DNA of 64,000 nt from Allosphingosinicella sp042666435 (GTDB taxonomy: Bacteria; Pseudomonadota; Alphaproteobacteria; Sphingomonadales; Sphingomonadaceae), in the NCBI RefSeq assembly GCF_042666435.1, contig NZ_JBHTDC010000002.1, positions 868,001 through 932,000 on the forward strand. The letters run 5' to 3'. The notes beneath the pieces were generated by a model. It had not been told where the DNA came from and made no database searches. It was given only the letters and a program-made list of their open reading frames with translations. The position numbers were made by a program, and so were the translations under genes. This document shows positions 15,863 through 24,787 of this stretch, one piece after another. Numbering within the stretch: position 1 is the stretch's first letter; each line of letters opens with the position of its first letter.

Positions 15863-16927
15863 ATGCCGAGAGAAAGTCACCGTCGGGTGGCCCTGCTGTC
15901 GCTCGCGACGGCGGTTCCTCCCCACATCCTCCAGCAGGAGGAGGCGAAGGCGCTTGCCCGCGCCTTGTTCGGCCTCAGGATGCGCCTGTTCGAGCAATTG
16001 GAGCCCGTGTTCGACAATGCGGGCATCGCCAGGCGCCACATCGTCCGCCCGGTGGAATGGTATCATGGCGATCATGGCTGGAAGGCGCGCAACCATGTCT
16101 ATCTGGAGGCGGCCGAGGCGCTGTACGTCGAGGCGGCGCGCGGGGCGCTGGATCGGGCCGGGATCGAGGCCGGCGAGGTGGATTGCCTGGTCACCGTCTC
16201 GACCACCGGCATCGCCACGCCCAGCCTGGAGGCGCGGGTAGCGGGAAAGATGGGCTTTCGCGCCGATGCCGAGCGGGTGCCGCTGTTCGGCCTTGGCTGC
16301 GCGGGCGGGGTCAGCGGTCTGGCGACGGCGGCGCGTCTCGCGGCGGCGAGGGAGAACACGACAATCCTGTTCGTCACCGTCGAACTTTGCTCGACCTCGA
16401 TCCGGCTCGACAAGCTCTCCAAGGCGAACATCGTCGCGACCGCTTTGTTCGGCGACGGTGCCGCCGCGTGCCTGCTCCGTTCCGGCGAGAGCGAGGGCTT
16501 GGCGAAGATCGAAGGCGGCGGCGAGCTGTTGTGGCCGGACTCTCTCGGCATCATGGGTTGGGAGGTCGAGGACCCTGGCCTCGGCGTGATCTTCGACCGC
16601 GCCATTCCGCCTTTCGTCGAGGAACATATGGCCGAGGCCGTCGAGCGCATTCTGGGGAAGACGGGGATCGACCGCGACCGGATCGGCCGCTTCACCTGCC
16701 ATCCGGGCGGGGCGAAGGTGATTGCCGCCCTCGAGGCGAGCCTGGAGCTGGCCGAGGGCACGCTCGATCATGAACGAGGCGTGCTCCGTGATTTTGGCAA
16801 CATGTCCGCGCCGACGGTGCTGTTCGTACTGGAGCGGCTGCTGCAAGCGGGCATGCCGGCGCGGACCCTGCTGCTCGCGCTGGGGCCGGGTTTCACGGTC
16901 AGCGGGCTTTCGCTGGCGCGGGCATGA
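15863..16927 (+). CDS. Type III polyketide synthase (chalcone/stilbene synthase family)
   Basis: A 354-residue thiolase-fold enzyme. The Cys-His-Asn triad is intact: Cys146 in FGLGCAGGVSG, His280 in FTCHPGGAK and Asn313 in FGNMSAPT. The C terminus has the GPGFT loop seen as LLLALGPGFTVSG. Bacterial relatives extend fatty acyl-CoA with malonyl-CoA to give alkylpyrones or alkylresorcinols. The next gene is a membrane methyltransferase overlapping by 4 nt, as in the bpsA-bpsB pair of Bacillus. The starter unit and product cannot be told from sequence by eye. Confidence 0.92.
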   Translation: MPRESHRRVALLSLATAVPPHILQQEEAKALARALFGLRMRLFEQLEPVFDNAGIARRHIVRPVEWYHGDHGWKARNHVYLEAAEALYVEAARGALDRAGIEAGEVDCLVTVSTTGIATPSLEARVAGKMGFRADAERVPLFGLGCAGGVSGLATAARLAAARENTTILFVTVELCSTSIRLDKLSKANIVATALFGDGAAACLLRSGESEGLAKIEGGGELLWPDSLGIMGWEVEDPGLGVIFDRAIPPFVEEHMAEAVERILGKTGIDRDRIGRFTCHPGGAKVIAALEASLELAEGTLDHERGVLRDFGNMSAPTVLFVLERLLQAGMPARTLLLALGPGFTVSGLSLARA

Positions 16928-17424
16928 GCGCGGCCGTCGTCATTCTGGCGCTGGTGACCGCGCAGCGGCTGGCCGAGCTGGCGCTGGCCCGCCGCAACAC
17001 GAGGGCGCTGCTCGCGCGCGGTGCCCATGAGGTCGGCGCCGGGCATTATCCGCTGATCGTGACGGTTCACGCGCTCTGGCTGGCCTCGCTCTGGTGGCTC
17101 GCTCCGGGCGAGGCGATCGACTGGCCGCTGATCGGCCTGTTCCTGATACTCCAGCTCGCTCGCCTCTGGGTGCTGGCGACACTTAAGGAAAGGTGGACGA
17201 CCCGAGTCATCGTCCTGCCGGGCGAACCGTTGGTGACCGGTGGTCCCTTCCGCTTCGTGCGCCATCCGAATTACGCCATCGTCGTCGCAGAGATCGCCGT
17301 CCTGCCGCTCGCCTTCGCCTTGTGGGAGGTCGCGGCCGTCTTCACCGTCCTCAACGCGGCGGTGCTGGCGGTCCGGATCCGGGCCGAGGAACGCGCGCTT
17401 GGCAGTGACCGCCTTTCCCCCTAG
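16924..17424 (+). CDS. Isoprenylcysteine carboxyl methyltransferase (ICMT) family membrane protein
   Basis: A 166-residue protein with several membrane helices and the ICMT-type C-terminal SAM-binding motif GGPFRFVRHPNY, followed by VVAEIAVLPLAF and a conserved Glu pair in RAEERALG. Its start overlaps the type III PKS stop as ATGA. In Bacillus the equivalent partner O-methylates alkylpyrones made by the synthase, so the same role is inferred here. Confidence 0.85.
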   Translation: MSAAVVILALVTAQRLAELALARRNTRALLARGAHEVGAGHYPLIVTVHALWLASLWWLAPGEAIDWPLIGLFLILQLARLWVLATLKERWTTRVIVLPGEPLVTGGPFRFVRHPNYAIVVAEIAVLPLAFALWEVAAVFTVLNAAVLAVRIRAEERALGSDRLSP

Positions 17425-17433
17425 CGTCGCCCG

Positions 17434-18051
17434 ATGAAAAGGATCGTGCTCCCGTTCGCTTTGCTCGCCCTCGCGGCCTGCGCCCCCGAAAACGATGCCG
17501 CCGCCAACAACGAAGCTGAACCCGTGGCGGTCGCGGATAGCGAAGCCGACCGCTTCTTCGCCAACCTCTCCGCCTTGTGCGGCAAGGCTTTTGAGGGGCG
17601 GGTCGTGTCGGACGAAGCCGCCGACGAGGATATGCGCAGCGCCCGCCTCGTCATGCACGTCCGCGAATGCAGTGACGACGTGATCCGCATCCCCTTCCAT
17701 GTCGGCGAGGATCGTTCGCGCACCTGGGTCATCTCGCGCACCGACACCGGCCTCCGCCTCAAGCACGACCACCGCCACGAGGACGGCAGCGAGGATGTGC
17801 TCACCCAATATGGCGGCGACACCGCCACGCCCGGCACCGCGACCCGGCAGGAATTCCCGGTCGATCAATTCTCCAAGGATTTGTTCAACCGCGAGGATGC
17901 GGCGGTCTCCACCACCAATGTCTGGGCGATGGAATTCGAGCCCGGCCGCATTTTCGCCTACGAGCTGAGGCGCCCGAACCGCTATCTCCGCGCCGAATTC
18001 GACCTGACTCAGGCGGCCGAGGCGCCTCCGCCGCCCTGGGGTGCGGAGTAG
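17434..18051 (+). CDS. Hypothetical lipoprotein
   Basis: A 205-residue protein with signal peptide and lipobox LAAC (Cys16), then a low-complexity linker (APENDAAANNEAEPVAVADS). The mature domain has a likely disulfide pair (Cys in LCGKAF and Cys in RECSDD), GLRLKHDHRHEDGSEDVLTQ, and a proline-rich end. I know similar proteins only as hypothetical in sphingomonads. It starts 9 nt after the methyltransferase gene, so it may be expressed with the polyketide pair, though a link in function is unsupported. Confidence 0.7.
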   Translation: MKRIVLPFALLALAACAPENDAAANNEAEPVAVADSEADRFFANLSALCGKAFEGRVVSDEAADEDMRSARLVMHVRECSDDVIRIPFHVGEDRSRTWVISRTDTGLRLKHDHRHEDGSEDVLTQYGGDTATPGTATRQEFPVDQFSKDLFNREDAAVSTTNVWAMEFEPGRIFAYELRRPNRYLRAEFDLTQAAEAPPPPWGAE

Positions 18052-18260
18052 AGCCGGGTCGAGGGATTCTGTCGGAAGCGTGGAGCAGGCGCCTTTTTTT
18101 GACCGGCCGCGCGCTCTTGGCGAGGGATTGGCGGTTAATCGCTTGCTCCCGCACTTGCTCCGGCCTATATAGCCCCTGCCTTTCTCGACATCGGTAACAA
18201 TGTTGAGGCTGGTCCCAGGGGTGGGGCCGGCGCCGGAGGCCTTTGGCTATTGGAGCGCGC
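18052..18260 (+). promoter_or_regulatory. Intergenic leader upstream of the rimP-nusA-infB operon
   Basis: About 200 nt without a gene. It is GC-rich and can form hairpins around GGCCGGCGCCGGAGGCC, close to the rimP start. It probably carries the operon promoter and leader; no clear promoter boxes are assigned. Confidence 0.35.
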
Positions 18261-18806
18261 GTGGCGGATATCGCCTTACTGACCAGGTTGATCGAGCCGG
18301 AGGCGGAGGCCGAGGGGCTGGCGCTGGTGCGCGTCAAGATGACCGGCGGCAAATCCGATCCCACCTTGCAGGTGATGGCCGAGCGGCCCGATACGCGGCA
18401 ATTGACGCTCGACGATTGCGCGCGGCTGTCGCGGCGGCTGTCGGACATGCTCGACGCGCTGGAGGCGGAGGGGCGCGACCCGATCGAGGAGGCCTATCGG
18501 CTCGAGGTCAGCTCGCCGGGGATCGACCGGCCGCTGACCCGGCTCGCCGATTATGACGACTGGAAGGGGCACGAAGCACGGATCGCCCTCGTCGAACCGC
18601 TCCAGGGCCGCAAGCAATTGAGCGGCGACCTGATCGGCGTCGAAGGCGACAATGTCCGGATCGACGTGAAAGGCCTCGGCGAAACGACGGTGCCCCTTTC
18701 CGACATTCGCAACGCCAAGTTGCTGATCACCGACAAACTCATTCAGGCGACCGCTCCGCTCAGCGCGGAAGGCGCCGATTCCATCAGAGTAGAAGGACAG
18801 GAATAA
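18261..18806 (+). CDS. rimP: Ribosome maturation factor RimP
   Basis: A 181-residue RimP needed for 30S subunit maturation. It has the N-terminal alpha/beta domain (LIEPEAEAEGLALVRVKM), YRLEVSSPGIDRPLTR, which is the family signature, and the C-terminal SH3-like domain. The GTG at 18261 is preferred since GGAG sits 5 nt upstream; a TTG 18 nt further up is the alternative. It is first in the operon with nusA 3 nt downstream. Confidence 0.93.
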   Translation: MADIALLTRLIEPEAEAEGLALVRVKMTGGKSDPTLQVMAERPDTRQLTLDDCARLSRRLSDMLDALEAEGRDPIEEAYRLEVSSPGIDRPLTRLADYDDWKGHEARIALVEPLQGRKQLSGDLIGVEGDNVRIDVKGLGETTVPLSDIRNAKLLITDKLIQATAPLSAEGADSIRVEGQE

Positions 18807-18809
18807 GAC

Positions 18810-20450
18810 ATGGCCAGCAACGCAGCAGCCTCTGGCGCGCCGGGCGCCATTTCCGCCAACAAGGCGGAGCTGATCGCGATCGCCGACGCCGTCGCGCGCG
18901 AGAAACTGATCGACAAGGCGATCGTCATCGAGGCGATGGAGGACGCGATCCAGCGCGCCGCGCGCTCGCGCTACGGCGCCGAGAACGACATTCGCGCCAA
19001 GCTCGACCCCGTCTCGGGCGACCTCAGGCTGTGGCGCGTCGTCGAGGTGACCGAAGAGGTCGACGATCATTTCAAGCAGGTCAGCCTCAAGGATGCCGAG
19101 AAGCTCCAGCCGGGCGCGGTCGTCGGCGACTATATCGTCGACCCGCTGCCGCCGATCGAATTCGGCCGCATTGCCGCCCAGGCCGCCAAGCAGGTCATCT
19201 TCCAGAAGGTCCGCGACGCCGAGCGCGAGCGGCAATATGAAGAGTTCAAGGATCGCGCCAGCGAGATCATCACCGGCGTGGTGAAGCGCGTCGAGTTCGG
19301 CCATGTCGTCGTCGATCTGGGCCGCGCCGAGGGCGTCATCCGCCGCGACCAGCAGATCCCGCGCGAGGTTGTGCGCGTCGGCGACCGGACCCGCTCGCTG
19401 ATCCTCTCCGTCCGCCGCGAAAATCGCGGGCCTCAGATTTTCCTCAGCCGCGCCCACCCCGATTTCATGAAGAAGTTGTTCGCGCAGGAAGTGCCGGAAA
19501 TCTACGACGGCATCATCGAGATCAAGGCGGCCGCCCGCGACCCCGGCAGCCGCGCGAAAATCGGCGTCATCAGCCACGACAGCTCGATCGACCCGGTCGG
19601 CGCCTGCGTCGGCATGAAGGGGTCGCGGGTCCAGGCGGTCGTCCAGGAAATGCAGGGCGAGAAGATCGACATCATTCCCTGGTCCGACGATCTCGCCACC
19701 TTCGTCGTCAACGCATTGCAGCCGGCGACCGTCGCGCGCGTCGTCATCGACGAGGAGGAGAGCCGGATCGAAGTGGTGGTGCCGGACGACCAGCTCAGCC
19801 TCGCCATCGGCCGCCGCGGCCAGAATGTCCGCCTCGCCAGCCAGCTCACCGGCTCGGCGATCGACATCATGACCGAGGCCGACGCCAGCGAGAAGCGCCA
19901 GCGCGAATTCGTCGAGCGTTCGGAGATGTTCCAGAACGAGCTGGACGTCGACGAGACGCTGGCCCAGCTGCTGGTCGCCGAGGGTTTCGGCGCGCTCGAA
20001 GAGGTCGCTTATGTCCAGGCCGAGGAGATCAGCTCGATCGAAGGCTTCGACGAGGAACTGGCCGCCGAGCTCCAGAACCGCGCGACCGAGGCGCTGGAGC
20101 GCCGTGAGGAAGCGAGCCGGCAGGAACGCAAGGAATTGGGAGTCGAGGACGCCCTCGCGGATATGCCTTACCTCACCGAAGCGATGCTGGTGACCCTGGG
20201 CAAGGCAGGCATCAAGACGCTCGACGACCTCGCCGACCTTGCCACCGACGAGCTCGTCCAGAAGAAGAAGCCGGAACAGCGCCGCCAGCGGGAATCGAAC
20301 CGGTCCGAGGACAAGGGCGGAATCCTCACCGATTACGGCCTCAGCGACGAACAGGGCAACGAGATCATCATGGCCGCCCGCGCCCACTGGTTCGACGACG
20401 AATCGACGGACAATGCCGGGGAGGACGCTGTTGCGGAAACCTCCCAATGA
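18810..20450 (+). CDS. nusA: Transcription termination/antitermination factor NusA
   Basis: A 546-residue NusA. The N-terminal RNA-polymerase-binding domain, S1 domain (ITGVVKRVEFGHVVVDLGRA), two KH domains (VGACVGMKGSRVQAVVQEM and SLAIGRRGQNVRLASQLT) and the two C-terminal acidic repeats with helix-hairpin-helix character are all present. It binds RNA polymerase and affects pausing, termination and rRNA antitermination. The gene follows rimP closely, and the next gene (ylxR) may start inside its last codons. Confidence 0.97.
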   Translation: MASNAAASGAPGAISANKAELIAIADAVAREKLIDKAIVIEAMEDAIQRAARSRYGAENDIRAKLDPVSGDLRLWRVVEVTEEVDDHFKQVSLKDAEKLQPGAVVGDYIVDPLPPIEFGRIAAQAAKQVIFQKVRDAERERQYEEFKDRASEIITGVVKRVEFGHVVVDLGRAEGVIRRDQQIPREVVRVGDRTRSLILSVRRENRGPQIFLSRAHPDFMKKLFAQEVPEIYDGIIEIKAAARDPGSRAKIGVISHDSSIDPVGACVGMKGSRVQAVVQEMQGEKIDIIPWSDDLATFVVNALQPATVARVVIDEEESRIEVVVPDDQLSLAIGRRGQNVRLASQLTGSAIDIMTEADASEKRQREFVERSEMFQNELDVDETLAQLLVAEGFGALEEVAYVQAEEISSIEGFDEELAAELQNRATEALERREEASRQERKELGVEDALADMPYLTEAMLVTLGKAGIKTLDDLADLATDELVQKKKPEQRRQRESNRSEDKGGILTDYGLSDEQGNEIIMAARAHWFDDESTDNAGEDAVAETSQ

Positions 20451-21210
20451 GCGGCTGACGAGTCAGCCGCGAACCCCGGCGAAAGCCGGGGGCCAAGATA
20501 GAGAAAGAACTGGACCCCGGCCTTCGCCGGGGAACAGCCATATGCCCGAACGCAAGTGCATCCTTTCCGGAGAGCATGGCGGGCGGGATGATCTCATCCG
20601 CCTCGCGTTGGGGCCGGACGGCCAAGTCGCGCCCGACGTCCGGGCGAAGGCGCCGGGGCGCGGCGCATGGATCGGCGTCGATCGGGCGGCGCTCGAAGCG
20701 GCGAAGGCCAAGGGCCGGCTGAAGGGCGCGCTCGCCCGTGCCTTCAAGACAGGCGAGATCGCCATTCCCGCCGACCTCGGCGAGCGGATCGAGGCCGCGC
20801 TGCGCCAGAATGCGCTGGACCGGCTGGGGCTTGAAGCACGGGCCGGCACCCTGCTGACCGGCAGCGAAAAGATCGAAACGGCGGCGAGAAGAGGCGAGGT
20901 ACGCCTCCTCATCCACGCCTCCGACGCGGCCGGGGATGGCAGCCGCAAGCTCGACCAGGCCCTGAGAGTCGGGGCCGGCTCGGACAAGAGCGAGAGCCAA
21001 GGGGTGGTTTTCCCTGCGGAAAGGTCCATATTGTCGTTGGCGCTGGGGCGTCAGAATGTGGTACATATCGCATTGATCGACCGAGCTGCCGCTGCGCGTG
21101 TCAGGCACGCGATCGACAGGTGGCGCGCTTTTATCGGACCTGATGATGGGCTAAGCGCCACGGCGGCGGCAACGCCGGGTGCATCGGCTATGAATGGACA
21201 CGAAGGATAG
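20431..21210 (+). CDS. ylxR: YlxR/DUF448 RNA-binding protein with C-terminal L7Ae-like domain
   Basis: The YlxR part (PERKCILSG, DLIRLALGPDGQVAPDVRAK, GRGAWIGV) is followed by an L7Ae-like domain (RAGTLLTGSEKIETAARRGE, VRLLIHASDAAGDG, LGRQNVVHIAL), the usual alphaproteobacterial fusion. The TTG at 20431, with GGAGG about 7 nt upstream, gives LRKPPNERL, which resembles the N terminus of sphingomonad homologues. It would place a palindromic repeat in frame at residues 15-34. The alternative is the ATG at 20542 just before PERKC, which skips the repeat. It lies between nusA and infB, with infB beginning 2 nt after the stop. Confidence 0.85.
   Translation: MRKPPNERLTSQPRTPAKAGGQDRERTGPRPSPGNSHMPERKCILSGEHGGRDDLIRLALGPDGQVAPDVRAKAPGRGAWIGVDRAALEAAKAKGRLKGALARAFKTGEIAIPADLGERIEAALRQNALDRLGLEARAGTLLTGSEKIETAARRGEVRLLIHASDAAGDGSRKLDQALRVGAGSDKSESQGVVFPAERSILSLALGRQNVVHIALIDRAAAARVRHAIDRWRAFIGPDDGLSATAAATPGASAMNGHEG
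20473..20532. repeat. Palindromic repeat, GCGAAAGCCGGGG type, at the ylxR N terminus
   Basis: ACCCCGGCGAAAGCCGGGGG and TGGACCCCGGCCTTCGCCGG face each other around a short centre. It is 60 nt and open in the ylxR frame. Confidence 0.82.
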
Positions 21211-21211
21211 T

Positions 21212-23746
21212 ATGAGCGAGACGACAGACAAGCCGAAACTCGGAGCGCGCGCGCCGCTGGGGATCAAGCGCACGGTGGAAACCGGCAAGGTGAAGCAGAG
21301 CTTCAGCCATGGCCGGTCGAATACCGTCGTGGTCGAAGTGAAGAAGCGCCGCATCCTTGGACGTCCCGGCGAGGCCGAGGCGCCCAAGGTCGAGGAGGCT
21401 CCCGCGCCGGAAGCGCCCGTCGCCAAGGCATCGCCCGCGCCTGAACCGGCGCCCACGCCCAAGCCGCCCGCGCGGCCGATAAACGATGCGCTCTCGCGCC
21501 GCGAGCTTCAGGAAAAGCTGCTTCGCGAGGCCGAGGAAGCCCGCATGACCGCGCTCGAGGAAGCGCGCCGGCGCGAGGACCGCCAGGCGCAGCAGAGCTC
21601 CGTCGAGGAGCGCCGCCGCGCCGAGGAAAATCGCCGCGCCGAGGAAGAAGCTCGCGTCAAGGCCGAGGAGGAAGCGCGCCTCGCCGCCGAGGAAGCCGAA
21701 CGCGCCGCGTCGCAGCCGCCGGTCGCCGACGTGCCCGCGCCAGCCGCCGAGGACGAGGACGAGCGTCGCGGCGGTCATGGCCGTGCCAAGCACGCCCCCG
21801 CCGCCAAGCGGCCTGAGCCGACGCGTCCCGCTCGTGGGGCGCGCGACGATCGCCGCCAGTCGGGCAAGCTCACCGTCAGCCGCGCCCTCAATGATGGCGA
21901 CGGCGGCGCCCGCGCCCGCTCGCTCGCCGCGCTGAAACGCGCCCGCGAGAAGGAAAAGCGCCACCATCAGCAGGCCGGCCCCTCGGCCAAGCAGTATCGC
22001 GACGTCGCGGTGCCCGAGGCGATCACCGTGCAGGAACTCGCCAAGCGCATGGGCGAGCGCGGCGCCGATCTCGTCAAGTCGCTGTTCAAGCTCGGAATGC
22101 CGGTCACCGTCACCGAGTCGATCGATCAGGACACCGCCGAGCTGCTGGTCGAGGAGTTCGGCCACCGCATCAATCGCGTCTCCGAAGCGGATGTCGAACT
22201 CGGCATCGCCGGCGACGAGGATGCGCCCGAGACGCTCAAGGCGCGTCCGCCGGTCGTGACCATCATGGGCCATGTCGACCACGGCAAGACCTCTTTGCTC
22301 GACGCCATTCGCGGCGCCGACGTGGTCTCCGGCGAATCCGGCGGCATCACCCAGCATATCGGCGCCTATCAGGTGAGCCTGCCCGACAAGTCGAAGGTGA
22401 GCTTCCTCGACACGCCGGGCCACGAGGCCTTCACCGAGATGCGCGCCCGGGGCGCCAACGTCACCGACATCGTCATCCTGGTGGTGGCGGCCGACGATGG
22501 CCTGAAACCCCAGACGATCGAGGCGATCAACCACACCAAGGCGGCCGGCGTGCCGATGATCGTGGCGATCAACAAGATCGACAAGAATGGAGCCAACCCG
22601 CAGAAGGTGCGCGAGGAATTGCTCCAGCACGAGATCATCGTCGAGGATATGGGCGGCGACGTGCAGGATGTCGAAGTCTCCGCGCTCAAGAAGACCAATC
22701 TCGACAAATTGCTCGAGGCGATCGCGCTGCAGGCGGAATTGCTCGAGCTGAAGGCCAATCCCGATCGTCCGGCCGAGGCCACGGTGATCGAGGCCAAGCT
22801 CGACAAGGGCCGCGGTCCGCTCGCCACCGTGCTCGTCCAGCGCGGCACGCTTCGGGTCGGCGACATCTTCGTCGTCGGCGCCGCCAGCGGCAAGGTCCGC
22901 GCGATGATCGACGACAAGGGCCGCCAGGTGAAGGAAGCCGGCCCGTCGGTTCCGGTCGAGGTGCTCGGCCTCTCCGCCGTCCCGTCGGCGGGCGACCCCT
23001 TCTCTGTCGTTGAAAACGACGCCCGTGCGCGCGAGGTCGCCGCCTATCGCCAGACCATTCTCGATCGCAAGCGCACCGCGACGGCGCCGGTCAACCTGGA
23101 GAATATATTCGCCGCCAAGAGCGACAAGGTCGTCGAATTCCCGCTCGTCATCAAGGCGGACGTGCAAGGTTCGGTCGAGGCGATCGTCAATGCCGTCAAC
23201 CGCATCTCGAACGAGGACATCAAGGTCCGCGTCCTGCATTCGGGCGTCGGCGGCATCACCGAGAGCGACGTCACCCTGGCGGGAGCATCGGGCGCGCCGA
23301 TCATCGGCTTCAACGTCCGCCCCAACGCCAAGGCGCGCGAGATCGCCGAGCGCAACAAGGTGGAGCTGCAATATTACGACGTCATCTACCACCTGACCGA
23401 TGCGGTGCGTTCGGCGATGGCGGGCGAATTGGGTCCGCTGATGATCGAGAATGTCGTCGGCCGCGCCGAGATCCGCGAGGTCTTCTCGGCCGGCAAGCAC
23501 GGCAAGGCGGCCGGCCTGCTGGTGACGGAAGGTGTGCTCCGCAAGGCTCTGAAGGCGCGCATCACGCGCGACGACGTCATCATCTACAATGGCGAGATCG
23601 CGTCGCTCAGGCGCTTCAAGGACGATGTGGCCGAGGTCCGCGCCGGGCTCGAATGCGGCGTGACGTTCACCCAGAACTTCACCGACATCAAGCCGGGCGA
23701 TTTCCTCGAGACGTTCGAAGTCGAGGAACGCGAGCGGACTTTGTGA
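21212..23746 (+). CDS. infB: Translation initiation factor IF-2
   Basis: An 844-residue IF-2 that delivers initiator tRNA to the 30S subunit. It has the N-terminal IF2 motif (RKxLGIKR-like PLGIKRTVETGKVKQSFSHG), a long Ala/Glu/Arg-rich charged linker, and the G domain with G1 GHVDHGKTS near residue 355, G3 DTPGHEAF and G4 NKID, followed by beta-barrel domains. The start MSETTDKPKL at 21212 has AAGGA upstream and matches homologues; another ATG 18 nt upstream overlaps ylxR. It is mid-operon. Confidence 0.97.
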   Translation: MSETTDKPKLGARAPLGIKRTVETGKVKQSFSHGRSNTVVVEVKKRRILGRPGEAEAPKVEEAPAPEAPVAKASPAPEPAPTPKPPARPINDALSRRELQEKLLREAEEARMTALEEARRREDRQAQQSSVEERRRAEENRRAEEEARVKAEEEARLAAEEAERAASQPPVADVPAPAAEDEDERRGGHGRAKHAPAAKRPEPTRPARGARDDRRQSGKLTVSRALNDGDGGARARSLAALKRAREKEKRHHQQAGPSAKQYRDVAVPEAITVQELAKRMGERGADLVKSLFKLGMPVTVTESIDQDTAELLVEEFGHRINRVSEADVELGIAGDEDAPETLKARPPVVTIMGHVDHGKTSLLDAIRGADVVSGESGGITQHIGAYQVSLPDKSKVSFLDTPGHEAFTEMRARGANVTDIVILVVAADDGLKPQTIEAINHTKAAGVPMIVAINKIDKNGANPQKVREELLQHEIIVEDMGGDVQDVEVSALKKTNLDKLLEAIALQAELLELKANPDRPAEATVIEAKLDKGRGPLATVLVQRGTLRVGDIFVVGAASGKVRAMIDDKGRQVKEAGPSVPVEVLGLSAVPSAGDPFSVVENDARAREVAAYRQTILDRKRTATAPVNLENIFAAKSDKVVEFPLVIKADVQGSVEAIVNAVNRISNEDIKVRVLHSGVGGITESDVTLAGASGAPIIGFNVRPNAKAREIAERNKVELQYYDVIYHLTDAVRSAMAGELGPLMIENVVGRAEIREVFSAGKHGKAAGLLVTEGVLRKALKARITRDDVIIYNGEIASLRRFKDDVAEVRAGLECGVTFTQNFTDIKPGDFLETFEVEERERTL

Positions 23747-23753
23747 ACTAAAG

Positions 23754-23834
23754 CGTCACCCCGGCGAAAGCCGGAATCTCGTCGTGAAGGGCTGCGACCT
23801 TTCTCCACGAGATTCCGGCTCTCGCCGGAATGAC
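23754..23834. repeat. Palindromic repeat between infB and rbfA
   Basis: GTCACCCCGGCGAAAGCCGG at the left; GATTCCGGCTCTCGCCGGAA then TGAC at the right. It sits in the spacer and ends 15 nt before the rbfA start. Confidence 0.85.
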
Positions 23835-23849
23835 GGCAGGGTGAAGGTC

Positions 23850-24251
23850 ATGCGACACACTGAATCCACCGAAGGCCGCTCGGTGCGCCTGCTTCGCGTC
23901 GGCGAGCAGGTGCGTCATGCCCTATCGGAGATACTGATGCGCGGCGACGTGCATGACGAATTGCTGGCGACCCACCCGGTCTCGGTGACCGAAGTGCGGA
24001 TGTCGCCCGATCTTCGCCATGCCACCGTGTTCGTGAAGCCCTTGCTCGGCGCGGACGAAGAAGCCGTGCTGAAGGCGCTGCGCGTCCACGACCGTTACTT
24101 GAAGACCGAGGTCGCGCGGCGGGTGAATACCAAATATGCGGCGCGTCTGAAATTCCTGCTCGACGAGAGCTTCGACGAGGGGGGGCATATCGATCGCCTT
24201 CTCCGTTCGCCCAAGGTTGCCGCCGATCTCAAGGGGGACGACGAAGCGTGA
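23850..24251 (+). CDS. rbfA: Ribosome-binding factor A
   Basis: A 133-residue RbfA, a cold-shock-related factor that binds immature 30S subunits. It has the conserved RVGEQVRHALSEILMRGDVHD, SVTEVRMSPDLRHATVFVKP and the KH-like end with LKFLLDESFDEGGHIDRLLR. The ATG at 23850 follows GAAGG at good spacing. The frame runs upstream into a palindromic repeat, which is not taken as coding. Its stop overlaps the start of a GNAT gene. Confidence 0.94.
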   Translation: MRHTESTEGRSVRLLRVGEQVRHALSEILMRGDVHDELLATHPVSVTEVRMSPDLRHATVFVKPLLGADEEAVLKALRVHDRYLKTEVARRVNTKYAARLKFLLDESFDEGGHIDRLLRSPKVAADLKGDDEA

Positions 24252-24787
24252 ACCTCGCCGCGCCGATGCGGGACGATGCGCTGCGGCTGGAGGCTCTTTG
24301 CGAAGATCATCGCGCCGCGCTTCGCGCCGCCTGCGCCGAGGATTCGGAAATCTGGCCGATCTACGCCATTTCCTACGATGCCGATCATTTCAATGCGAGC
24401 TTCGACGCCTTGCTCCGCCGCGCCGATGGCCAGGCATTCGCCATCCACGACGGCGAGAGACTGATCGGGATGAGCGCCTATATCGGCATCGAGCCCGAGC
24501 GCGGCGTACTGGAGATCGGCAATACCTATTATGTGCCGGAGATGCGCGGCACCGGCCTCAATGCGCGGGTCAAGGATCTGATGATCCAACGCGCGATCGA
24601 TTCCGGGTTCCGGCGGATCGAGTTTCGAGTCGACGCCCGGAACCAGCGCTCGCAGGCGGCGATGGCCAAGCTCGGCGCGGTACGCGAAGGCGTGATACGC
24701 GCGGAACGGATCACCTGGACCGGCCATGTGCGCGACACAATTTTGTTCTCGATCCTGGCGAGCGAATGGCCCTCCACGGCTGGCTGA
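24248..24787 (+). CDS. GNAT family N-acetyltransferase (RimJ/RimL-like)
   Basis: A 179-residue protein with the GNAT fold in the form seen in RimJ/RimL relatives: IGNTYYVPEMRGTGLNARVK, the acetyl-CoA-binding region, and RIEFRVDARNQRSQAAMAKL followed by GAVREGV. It begins with a GTGA overlap on the rbfA stop and its 3' end overlaps the truB start by 22 nt, so it is tightly built into the translation operon. The substrate is unknown; a ribosomal or tRNA-linked target is only a guess from the position. Confidence 0.85.
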   Translation: MNLAAPMRDDALRLEALCEDHRAALRAACAEDSEIWPIYAISYDADHFNASFDALLRRADGQAFAIHDGERLIGMSAYIGIEPERGVLEIGNTYYVPEMRGTGLNARVKDLMIQRAIDSGFRRIEFRVDARNQRSQAAMAKLGAVREGVIRAERITWTGHVRDTILFSILASEWPSTAG

